Under the pieces are notes generated by a model. It was not told the DNA's origin. It searched no databases and saw only the letters and a list, made by a program, of their open reading frames with translations. From positions 3,720,001-3,784,000 of the forward strand of contig NZ_CP135990.1 in assembly GCF_030315915.2 (NCBI RefSeq): a DNA stretch of 64,000 bases, read 5' to 3'. Positions 56,569 through 64,000 of this stretch are shown piece after piece (the stretch's first letter is position 1; the number at the start of each line of letters is the position of its first letter). This DNA is from Providencia zhijiangensis (GTDB lineage: Bacteria > Pseudomonadota > Gammaproteobacteria > Enterobacterales > Enterobacteriaceae). The translations under genes and the position numbers were made by a program.

Positions 56569-58899
56569 ATGTCGTCAGAAGCAGATACCAGAGCAAACTA
56601 CATCGACCCAGCGTTAAAAGCCGCACATTGGCAACTGGGCAACATCATTCGGGAACATTACTTTACCGATGGCCGTAAGCTTGCTGGCGGTGTCCGTGGC
56701 CGTCGTTGTTTCGTCGATTATCTGCTCCACAAAGACAATCGTTACCTTGCAGTTGTTGAAGCAAAAAAAGAATCTGAACATCCAACCAAAGGCCTTCAAC
56801 AAGCCATCGACTATGCCAAGAAGCTACTCGTTCGCTTTGTCTATTCAAGCAACGGCAAACAAACCTATGAGTTCGACTTAGAAACTGGTAAAGGCGACTA
56901 CATCGAGTTTTACCCAACACCACAAGAGCTTGAAAGCCGCTACGCAGGTGTTAATTCGGATCTAGGCCAGCAGCTTCGTAATGTGCCCTTTCATTTAGAA
57001 GGCGCAATGCAGCCGCGTTATTACCAAGAATTAGCGGTACATGCCGCCACAGATGCTATTGGTAAAGGTAAGCCACGAGTGTTGTTAACGCTGGCTACTG
57101 GTACAGGTAAAACATTTATTGCCTTTCAAATCGTCCATAAACTGTTCCAGTCCCGTTGGAACAAAGAATCTCCGGGTACACGTAGGCCTCGAATCTTGTT
57201 TTTAGCTGATCGCAATATTTTGGCCGACCAAGCGATTAATACATTTAATCCGTACGAAAAAGATCTTATTAAAATTAATGGGGAGGAGGTTCGAAAGCGT
57301 AATGGTGTTGTGCCTACGAATGCTCATATCTTTTTTGCAATTTATCAAGCTATCGCAGATCGAACGGATAGAGAAAAAGAAAATATTGAAGGGTATTACA
57401 AGTCTTATCCAACCGACTTTTTTGATTTAGTAATGATTGATGAGTGTCACCGAGGTAGCGCCAATGACACTGGTTCATGGCGTGCAATTCTGGACCACTT
57501 TGGAAGTGCTGTTCACATTGGTTTAACTGCTACACCCAAACGAGAAGATAATATTGATACTTATGATTATTTTGGACAACCAGCTTTTGAATATTCTCTA
57601 AAAGCAGGCATTAATGATGGCTTCTTAACGCCATACCGTGTCAAACGGGTGCGCACCAACTTAGACGAGCTAGTGCTAACCAAAGATGACCAAGTGATCG
57701 AAGGTGAATCTGGGCAAGACGTCTATCAGGTTGAAGATTACGACAAAAAAATCATCGTGGATGATCGTACCGAACTGGTCGCCAAAGCCATTTTGGACAA
57801 TATCAATCCACTAGAAAAAACCATCGTATTTTGCGAAAACCAAAATCATGCACTGACCATGCGTGACATGATCAACAAACACAAAAAAGTGAAAGACCCG
57901 CACTACTGTGTGCGCGTGACCAGTGATGAGGGCAAAGTCGGCCGCGAGCTACTGGAAAAATTCCAAGATAACGACAAAGACATTCCCACTATCATTACCT
58001 CATCGCAAATGTTAACCACCGGGGTAGATGCCCGCAATGTGCGTAACGTAGTGTTGGATAGAACCGTCGGCTCAATGGTGGAGTTTAAACAAATAGTCGG
58101 TCGCGGTACCCGTGTTTTTGATGGAAAAGACTATTTCACCATCGTCGATTTTCGCGGTGCAACCAATAAGTTTTACGACAAAGATTGGGATGGCGAACCT
58201 GAAGCACCGGAGCCCGGTGGCACTGGGGAGCCAACACCACCACCTTACACACCAGAGCCTCCCGGAGGAACAGATGGCCCAGAGCCTGAACCGAGAGAGC
58301 CAAAACCTCGGCTAAAAGTAAAGTTAGGCAAACACCGTGAACTGAAAGTCATTGACGTTGAAACTCGTTATATCGATGAAAACGGTAAACCTCTCACGGT
58401 GCAAGAATTTGTTGAGCGTCTAATTACTCAATTACCTGGGTTGTTTAGAACGGTTGATGAACTGCGGCAGATATGGTCAGACCCAGACGAGCGCGAAACT
58501 TTGCTCGGTAAACTCGTACAAGCAGGTTTTGATAAAGAGCAACTCGCCACACTACGACGCATGTTTGAAGCAGAAGAGTGCGATATCTTCGATCTGCTGG
58601 CTTTTTTAGCCTTTGAACAGCCCATGGCAACCCGTAAAGCTCGTGCCGATCAAGTACGTACTAACAGCACCTTCTTTAATCAGTACCAACAAGAAAAGGC
58701 ACAGCAATTTTTGCACTTTGTGCTTAACCGATATGAGCAAACCGGCAGCACGGAGTTATCACGCGAGCGCTTGCCAGCGCTTATCGAGCTATCAGGGTTG
58801 GGTACTGTCAAAGATGCCTCAACAGCATTCGGTGGAAAACCAGCCTATTTGCTGGCGGCTTTTAAACAATTACAACAACAGCTTTATCACGTGAACTGA
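56569..58899 (+). CDS. hsdR: type I restriction enzyme R subunit (EcoEI-like)
   Basis: 776 residues. HsdR is the translocase and nuclease of a type I system. The N-terminal nuclease has Asp50 (CFVDYLL) and the ExK pair in VVEAKKES (Glu64, Lys66). The helicase has ATGTGKT (176-182), DECH (291-294), a TATPKRED motif (about 320) and GRGTR (511-515). A proline-rich linker (about 548-592) leads to the EcoEI_R_C-type C terminus. Shorter than EcoKI HsdR (about 1170) but normal for the EcoEI/AI subgroup. The middle of the gene (about 57220-57600) is visibly more AT-rich than its flanks, suggesting a mosaic. Confidence 0.95.
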   Translation: MSSEADTRANYIDPALKAAHWQLGNIIREHYFTDGRKLAGGVRGRRCFVDYLLHKDNRYLAVVEAKKESEHPTKGLQQAIDYAKKLLVRFVYSSNGKQTYEFDLETGKGDYIEFYPTPQELESRYAGVNSDLGQQLRNVPFHLEGAMQPRYYQELAVHAATDAIGKGKPRVLLTLATGTGKTFIAFQIVHKLFQSRWNKESPGTRRPRILFLADRNILADQAINTFNPYEKDLIKINGEEVRKRNGVVPTNAHIFFAIYQAIADRTDREKENIEGYYKSYPTDFFDLVMIDECHRGSANDTGSWRAILDHFGSAVHIGLTATPKREDNIDTYDYFGQPAFEYSLKAGINDGFLTPYRVKRVRTNLDELVLTKDDQVIEGESGQDVYQVEDYDKKIIVDDRTELVAKAILDNINPLEKTIVFCENQNHALTMRDMINKHKKVKDPHYCVRVTSDEGKVGRELLEKFQDNDKDIPTIITSSQMLTTGVDARNVRNVVLDRTVGSMVEFKQIVGRGTRVFDGKDYFTIVDFRGATNKFYDKDWDGEPEAPEPGGTGEPTPPPYTPEPPGGTDGPEPEPREPKPRLKVKLGKHRELKVIDVETRYIDENGKPLTVQEFVERLITQLPGLFRTVDELRQIWSDPDERETLLGKLVQAGFDKEQLATLRRMFEAEECDIFDLLAFLAFEQPMATRKARADQVRTNSTFFNQYQQEKAQQFLHFVLNRYEQTGSTELSRERLPALIELSGLGTVKDASTAFGGKPAYLLAAFKQLQQQLYHVN

Positions 58900-58900
58900 A

Positions 58901-60673
58901 ATGGAATTAACACTCGCACCTAACCCGCTGTACGACCAGCCACAAACCTTAAATATCAATAAGGTTGCTACTTTAATTGGTGAAAATGGCAGCGGAAAAT
59001 CCAGTATCTTACATTCGATCTTTAGAAAGCAGATTGAGGAACCTAGTGAAGCGCTTCAGCTGATCTGTGCTACTTCAGGACAAAATGAAAACTTTTCTTC
59101 CTTTTTCGAACGAAGACTAGCCTCTTTACGATCAAGAAAAGATATAAGTGACATTGATTTTTCTAGCCTTTTCTTTACTCAGAAAGATGTTCGATTCCTT
59201 ACGTTTCTCGCCTACACATTCAAGAGTAACGGCTTAGTTTTTAATTTTGTTAACAACCACAAGGCATTCAAGGATCAAGTTTCAGTTAAATTGAGACTGA
59301 AAATATCTGTTCCTGATACTTACATAAAGAATGTACAACAAGACCAGATAGCTGAAGCTAAAGACTATGAACACCCATCGATAAGAAAAAGACCTTTTAA
59401 TCAGCGACTTGATGCTTTTCTCGAGAAGATAGAAACACTTCCAGACCTTGATGCTCTGCTAGAAAAAGGCAAAGGCTTTAAGTCAACCGAAGTCGAGGTA
59501 ACTAATGAGAAATTTTTTGATGTTTTTGATGGCTCTAGAGTTGATGCTATAAAATTTCTAATCGAAGGCTCATACAACGAATATTTCTTTTCAGCTTCTG
59601 AAAGTTTGCTTTACCTAACTGATAATATTGAATTTTCATTGCTCAGTGATGGTGAGTATCAGTTTCTATTCGTTGCTTCACTAATTGATCTATTTGATAG
59701 CACTTCTTCTCTTTTCATGTTTGATGAAGTTGACTCACACCTGCACCATAAAAACGTTGAGCTCCTTTGGGACATCCTAAGCAAAACTAAGGGTAAGGTC
59801 ATAACCACAACTCATTTAGTCGACTCAATCGCTGAGAATGACTTCGAATCATTGTTTTTGGTTGAAAATGGGCAGATAAAAAATGAGCAAAAATCTCAAA
59901 AGTTATTGGAAAGATTGAAGGTTTTATCCAAAAGTAAAGTCGTCGAGTTAGAAATAGCCTCCAAATTGAACAACATTTGCTTGATTGATTACTACAATGA
60001 TTGGAAGATTTTTGAGTTATTAGCAAAGCAGAAAGGGCTTGACTGGAGGCCTCTGTCCTCAATAAATCCTATAGCCAAGTCATCTGGTTACAATTCGGCG
60101 GGTGACAGCTTTGGTGCTTCCAAGATCAAGTGGCTGCATGAGTTGAGAGACATGAAGGAATATCTCAGAGTGTGCAAAGCTGAAGTGCACAAAAAAGATA
60201 AAGCTCTTCATCCACGCAAAATAACAAATGTGTTCTTGATATGCGATCGAGACGAACTGCCAGAAGCTAACATTCACGCACAAAGTGGTGTCAAGGTGAT
60301 TGGAGTTGATTACCCTGACAAATTTGACTTAGGCTTGCCTTGTCCAGAGAGGATAAACTGCTATTTACTGACTTGGAAACGCCGCGAAATCAAAAATTAT
60401 CTGCTTTCACATACAGCGCTATCGCATCACAACGTACTCGCTGCAATCAATAACGCTGATATTGCACTGCGAAATCATTTACAACCAAATAACCCAGGTG
60501 ATAACGACGATATTCGCCGTTTGAACGCAAAAGATGTCATCGACCCTCTGATAAACACGAAGGGGGTTGGGCAAGACATTGCCAAGCTCCAAGCCTATAT
60601 CGATCTGATTCCGCCCGCAGAAATCAGCGAAGATATCACTAATATGTACAATTTTATTATCGGAAAACTATAA
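58901..60673 (+). CDS. OLD/AAA-type ATPase with TOPRIM-like C terminus, embedded in the hsd operon
   Basis: 590 residues. ABC/SMC-like ATPase: Walker A GENGSGKSS (27-35), signature-like LLSDGEYQFLF (247-257), Walker B LFMFDEVD (271-278) with His280, and a switch histidine in TTTHLVDS (about 302-309). The C-terminal part contains VFLICDRDELPE (DRD at 449-451) preceded by LNNICLIDYYND (about 357), resembling the TOPRIM metal sites of OLD-family nucleases, though the first acidic residue is Asp rather than Glu. It begins one base after the hsdR stop and 3 bases before hsdM, so it is an integral operon member. AT-rich in the ATPase part. Likely a defence-related nuclease or regulator of the restriction complex; function unproven. 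Confidence 0.8.
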   Translation: MELTLAPNPLYDQPQTLNINKVATLIGENGSGKSSILHSIFRKQIEEPSEALQLICATSGQNENFSSFFERRLASLRSRKDISDIDFSSLFFTQKDVRFLTFLAYTFKSNGLVFNFVNNHKAFKDQVSVKLRLKISVPDTYIKNVQQDQIAEAKDYEHPSIRKRPFNQRLDAFLEKIETLPDLDALLEKGKGFKSTEVEVTNEKFFDVFDGSRVDAIKFLIEGSYNEYFFSASESLLYLTDNIEFSLLSDGEYQFLFVASLIDLFDSTSSLFMFDEVDSHLHHKNVELLWDILSKTKGKVITTTHLVDSIAENDFESLFLVENGQIKNEQKSQKLLERLKVLSKSKVVELEIASKLNNICLIDYYNDWKIFELLAKQKGLDWRPLSSINPIAKSSGYNSAGDSFGASKIKWLHELRDMKEYLRVCKAEVHKKDKALHPRKITNVFLICDRDELPEANIHAQSGVKVIGVDYPDKFDLGLPCPERINCYLLTWKRREIKNYLLSHTALSHHNVLAAINNADIALRNHLQPNNPGDNDDIRRLNAKDVIDPLINTKGVGQDIAKLQAYIDLIPPAEISEDITNMYNFIIGKL

Positions 60674-60676
60674 GCC

Positions 60677-62161
60677 ATGTCATTACAACAAAAAATTGAC
60701 CGCATAACCGACATACTGCGCCGCGACGATGGCATTAGTGGTGCTATGCACTATACCGAGCAAACCTCGTGGGTACTGTTCTTAAAGTTTTTGGATGATT
60801 ACGAGTCTGAAAAAGAAGATGAAGCAGTACTGTCAGGTAAAGACTATCAACCTGTATTGGATGAAGAGCACCGTTGGTCAAATTGGGCCTGCCCGAAAAA
60901 TGTCGATGGCAAGCTAGATATCAACAAAGTTCGCACGGGCGATGACTTGACGGATTATGTTAATAACGAGTTGTTTCCGTACTTAAAGAGCTTTGCCAAC
61001 TCGGCTATCACTGGTGCAGCAGCAGACCCAAAGTCCTTTGCCTATAAAATTGGTGCCATTTTCCAGTATTTAGACAACAAGGTGGCGTCTGGCCATACCT
61101 TGCGTGAAGTGTTGGATATTGTGGATAGCCTGAACTTCCAATCTGAGTCTGATCTGTTTGAACTCTCGTTGGTGTATGAAGGCCTATTGCAAAACATGGG
61201 CGATGCCGGGGGCTATGCGGGCGAGTTTTATACCCCACGCCCAGTGGTACGAGCCATGATTAAGGCTGTTGATCCACAAGCAGGGCAAACCATTTACGAT
61301 GCAGCTGCTGGCTCATGCGGATTCCTAGTCGAAGCCTTTGACCACCTAAAAGCTAAAAAGAGTGCGCTTTCAACCGAGCAATGGGACTTTATCCAGCGTG
61401 ACACCTTCTTCGGTTACGAGAAAACCTCGCTGGCGTACGTGATGGGTATGATGAACATGATTTTGCATGGCATCGAATCCCCAAACCTGTTCAGGGGTAA
61501 TACGCTGACCCAGAATATCCGTGATATTCAGGAAAAAGACCGTTACGACATTATTCTGGCTAACCCGCCATTTGGTGGTAAAGAAAAGTCGCAAATTCAG
61601 CAAAACTTCCCTATCCAAAGTAACGCTACCGAATTGCTGTTTTTACAGCATTTTATGAAAACCCTGAAAAGTGGCGGCAAAGCTGCCATCGTAGTACCAG
61701 AAGGCGTGCTGTTCCAAACCAATAGTGCGTTTAAACAGGTCAAACAGGAACTGCTGGAAAACTTTAACCTGCACACTATATTAAGCCTGCCCGCCGGGGT
61801 ATTTTTGCCATATTCAGGTGTTAAAACCAACGTGCTGTTTTTTGAGCGCAGCGGCGGCACCAGCGATGTGTGGTACTACGAATGTGAGCCTGAGCAAAAG
61901 CTCACCAAAAACAAACCGATCACCGATGAACACTTAAAAGAGTTTGTTGAGCTGTATAGCAGCCGCGAAACCACAGAGCGGTCGTGGACGGTTTCCGCCA
62001 GCAAACTGGCAGAAGACTATGATCTCTCTGCTAAAAACCCTGCCAAACAAAAAGATGCCGAGCACTTAGCGCCCAGCGATATTCTTAAGCAGATCCGCAC
62101 CAAAGAAAAACTGGTATCAGGCCTGTTGGATGAAATTGAAGACCTGTTGGCGGAGAAATAA
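60677..62161 (+). CDS. hsdM: type I restriction-modification system methyltransferase subunit
   Basis: 494 residues. HsdM with HsdS makes N6-methyladenine at the recognition site, protecting self DNA, and is needed for restriction. The N-terminal HsdM helical domain (about 1-130) precedes the methyltransferase with GEFYTPRPVV (182-191), the SAM motif I DAAAGSCGFLVEA (208-220) and catalytic motif IV NPPFGG (296-301). Motif I has Cys where Gly is common (GSGGF in relatives), the one oddity. It lies 3 bases before hsdS. Confidence 0.96.
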   Translation: MSLQQKIDRITDILRRDDGISGAMHYTEQTSWVLFLKFLDDYESEKEDEAVLSGKDYQPVLDEEHRWSNWACPKNVDGKLDINKVRTGDDLTDYVNNELFPYLKSFANSAITGAAADPKSFAYKIGAIFQYLDNKVASGHTLREVLDIVDSLNFQSESDLFELSLVYEGLLQNMGDAGGYAGEFYTPRPVVRAMIKAVDPQAGQTIYDAAAGSCGFLVEAFDHLKAKKSALSTEQWDFIQRDTFFGYEKTSLAYVMGMMNMILHGIESPNLFRGNTLTQNIRDIQEKDRYDIILANPPFGGKEKSQIQQNFPIQSNATELLFLQHFMKTLKSGGKAAIVVPEGVLFQTNSAFKQVKQELLENFNLHTILSLPAGVFLPYSGVKTNVLFFERSGGTSDVWYYECEPEQKLTKNKPITDEHLKEFVELYSSRETTERSWTVSASKLAEDYDLSAKNPAKQKDAEHLAPSDILKQIRTKEKLVSGLLDEIEDLLAEK

Positions 62162-62163
62162 TC

Positions 62164-63393
62164 ATGGAACAGGTTTTATATAAACTACCGGATGGGTGGG
62201 AGTGGCATTCAGTCAAGAAGCTTAGCCATAACATTCAGTATGGGCACACGGCTAAAGCAGAAAGTAACGGTAACGCAAAGTTCTTGCGTATTACTGATAT
62301 TCAAGATGGAAAGATCGACTGGCAGGGAGTTCCAACCGTATCCCTAGAAAAAAAAGAAATCAACAAGTACGCGTTGAATGATGATGACTTGATCTTTGCC
62401 CGTAGTGGTGCAACTGCGGGAAAATCTATTCTAATCAAGAATGCGCCAAAGGATGCCGTATTCGCATCTTACTTAATTAGAATTGTTCCAAACAAAAAGT
62501 ACATTATTCCAGAATATTTAAGTTATTTCTTTCTAACACCTGCTTACTGGGAGGTTGTTGGTCAGAATGCCGCAGGCGCAGCTCAGCCCAACATCAACGG
62601 CACAAAGCTTTCAGAGTTTATTGTACCGGTGGCTCCTCAAGGCGAACAAAAACGCATCGTGGAAAAGCTCGGTGCACTGCTCACCCGTATCGACACCGCC
62701 ATTGAGCATTTGCAGGAAAGTGTCACATTGGCTGATGCGCTATCTCAGAATGGGCTTGATGTCTATTTTGCTGAACTCACAGAAACAAACCCCGAGTTAA
62801 CCTTGTCAAAGTTAGCTGATTTTATATCTGGTTATGCATTCAAAAGCGGTGACTTCAAATCGGAATCCGGAATTAAGCCGATTAAAATAACCAACGTTGG
62901 TGTTAATGAGTTTTCTGAAAATGCAGAAGAGTTTCTGCCAGCTAGCTATGAAACTGAATATCAGAGATTTGCAGCAAAGACGAACGATATCGTAATCGCA
63001 TTAACTCGTCCGATAATTAATGGCGGGTTGAAAGTCTGCCGAGTACCTGAAGCTTATAGCGGAGCGCTAGTGAATCAGCGTGTCGCTGCAATAACTTCAC
63101 ACAACAAACACGTATTAGATTTCATTTATCTTTACTTGCAGTCATCCCGCACTAAAAATTATGTGCTGGAAAAATCTAAGTCCCTGAATCAGCCGAATTT
63201 ATCAATAACAGACCTTAAGAACCTCACGCTTCCTTTACCGGTTAATGACGAGGCCATTGCTAAAGCGGTTGCTGATTGCAATGCTTTGATATCCAAAGCA
63301 AGAAAGAGCAAAGCTGAAATTTCTGAAAAAATAACAATGATGCAGCAACTAAAAGCATCAATTCTCGATTCCGCCTTTAAAGGCGAGCTCTAA
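62164..63393 (+). CDS. hsdS: type I restriction-modification specificity subunit
   Basis: 409 residues with two target recognition domains (about 1-155 and 215-365), each followed by a conserved helix: APQGEQKRIVEKLGALLTRI (about 158-177) and the C-terminal KAEISEKITMMQQLKASIL. The first domain has FARSGATAGKS and the second FISGYAFKSGDF, typical HsdS motifs. It sets the bipartite recognition sequence, which cannot be predicted by eye. It ends nine bases before the GHKL ATPase gene. Confidence 0.94.
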   Translation: MEQVLYKLPDGWEWHSVKKLSHNIQYGHTAKAESNGNAKFLRITDIQDGKIDWQGVPTVSLEKKEINKYALNDDDLIFARSGATAGKSILIKNAPKDAVFASYLIRIVPNKKYIIPEYLSYFFLTPAYWEVVGQNAAGAAQPNINGTKLSEFIVPVAPQGEQKRIVEKLGALLTRIDTAIEHLQESVTLADALSQNGLDVYFAELTETNPELTLSKLADFISGYAFKSGDFKSESGIKPIKITNVGVNEFSENAEEFLPASYETEYQRFAAKTNDIVIALTRPIINGGLKVCRVPEAYSGALVNQRVAAITSHNKHVLDFIYLYLQSSRTKNYVLEKSKSLNQPNLSITDLKNLTLPLPVNDEAIAKAVADCNALISKARKSKAEISEKITMMQQLKASILDSAFKGEL

Positions 63394-63402
63394 GGAGGGA
63401 GT

Positions 63403-64000
63403 ATGAGTTTACAAACCAATCTCAAAGGTCGCTTACGCAACACTTCTCTATCCAAAAGCCACGGCTTAATGCCGGTCTTTGAGGCGGTGGTAAACTCTAT
63501 TCACTCGATTGAAGAAAAAGGGAATAGCGATAACGGTAAGGTTGTTCTTCGGATCGATCGCGCGACTCAGGAGAGTCTAGATTTCGATGCCAAATCGCTA
63601 CCCCCTATCTTGGGTTTCACAATCACTGATAATGGTTGTGGTTTTAATGAAACCAACTTTAAGTCATTTGAAACACTGGATTCCGACCACAAAATTGACA
63701 AAGGCTGCCGAGGTGTAGGTCGTTTGATGTGGTTGAAGGTATTTGACCTAGTCGAGGTGGAAAGCCATTTTTTCGATGGGGATGGCCAGCTTAAAAAACG
63801 TGTATTTCGCTTTAACGATAAATCAGGTGTTCACAGTGAAAATGTTCAGGTAGCTACCGAACAGCAACCAGGTACTCAAATCAAACTGGTGGGATTTGAT
63901 GAAAGTTATCGAAAGCAGGTACCAACCAAAGGGCTAACAGTGGCTAATCAGCTACTTGAACATGTGCTCTGGTACTTTGTTCGTCAAGGCAGTGCTCCCA
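63403..64000 (+). CDS. GHKL-fold ATPase (MutL/Hsp90/histidine-kinase type), 3' end outside window
   Basis: At least 199 residues, truncated by the right edge. The Bergerat ATP-binding motifs are clear: N box FEAVVNSIHSIEEK (Glu27, Asn31), G1 box DNGCGF (76-81) and G2 box GCRGVGR (101-107). No kinase or mismatch-repair partner domain is visible in the part seen. It starts nine bases after hsdS with AAGGAGGGAGT before the ATG, so it belongs to the hsd operon. GHKL ATPases occur in several antiphage systems (for instance MutL-like members), which suggests a defence role; the missing C terminus would decide its type. Confidence 0.85.
   Translation, partial: MSLQTNLKGRLRNTSLSKSHGLMPVFEAVVNSIHSIEEKGNSDNGKVVLRIDRATQESLDFDAKSLPPILGFTITDNGCGFNETNFKSFETLDSDHKIDKGCRGVGRLMWLKVFDLVEVESHFFDGDGQLKKRVFRFNDKSGVHSENVQVATEQQPGTQIKLVGFDESYRKQVPTKGLTVANQLLEHVLWYFVRQGSAP

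Noticed and set aside
53206-64000. Prophage as the origin of the right-hand region.
   Set aside because: No phage structural, replication or lysis genes are seen; the recombinase is of small resolvase type and the rest is restriction-type or unknown.

Overview
The window looks like chromosomal DNA of an enterobacterium of the Morganellaceae, most probably Providencia. Base composition is moderately AT-rich. Core proteins (WaaA, WaaF, GpsA, XapB, FdoG) follow their Escherichia coli counterparts almost word by word. A wzc gene sits directly beside trmL (yibK), and the O-antigen/polysaccharide locus of Providencia is known to lie between cpxA and yibK. The genus is an inference; no rRNA or tRNA gene is present to confirm it.

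Layout. 1-1224 is the end of a polysaccharide export locus (wzc). 1346-8212 is the conserved trmL / cysE-gpsA-secB-yibN / envC-yibQ neighbourhood, carrying a YefM-YoeB toxin-antitoxin pair and lacking the grxC and gpmM genes that E. coli has here. 8288-10595 is kbl-tdh (threonine degradation). 10828-26664 is the lipopolysaccharide inner/outer core region: hldD-waaF-waaC-yibB on the plus strand; a GT39-like transferase, waaA and, beyond coaD/mutM, waaQ-waaG-waaP-GT8-waaL-GT8(amber)-GT4 on the minus strand. 26876-33441 is the housekeeping block rpmBG, radC, coaBC-dut, slmA, rph-pyrE and yicC, followed by dinD (33609-34433). 34534-38139 is a purine nucleoside module (punA-xapB with a divergent ROK repressor). 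38230-42200 holds ugd, a UDP-glucuronate 4-epimerase-like gene and an LTA-synthase-like phosphotransferase. 42276-53205 is a formate dehydrogenase and selenocysteine cluster (fdhD, fdoGHI with an in-frame UGA, fdhE, selA, selB) interrupted by a DUF1275 membrane protein gene.

From about 53300 to the right edge the window becomes accessory. A lipoprotein gene is followed by three tightly packed unknown genes (one of only 53 codons), a serine recombinase, and then a small XRE-type regulator leading a compact co-directional operon: hsdR, an OLD/AAA-type ATPase with a TOPRIM-like tail, hsdM, hsdS and a GHKL (MutL/Hsp90-type) ATPase that runs off the window. This reads as a type I restriction-modification system extended by two ATPases and is the best candidate for an undescribed defence arrangement.

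How genes work together. HldD, WaaC, WaaF, WaaQ, WaaP, WaaG, WaaA and WaaL build and decorate the lipid A-core and attach O antigen. Ugd plus the epimerase could supply UDP-GlcA and UDP-GalA for the core or O chain. SelA and SelB decode the UGA in fdoG, while FdhD and FdhE mature the enzyme. Several short perfect tandem duplications lie at gene ends or starts (gpsA, punA, ugd, waaF), suggesting replication slippage in this lineage. No CRISPR array, tRNA, rRNA or insertion sequence was seen.
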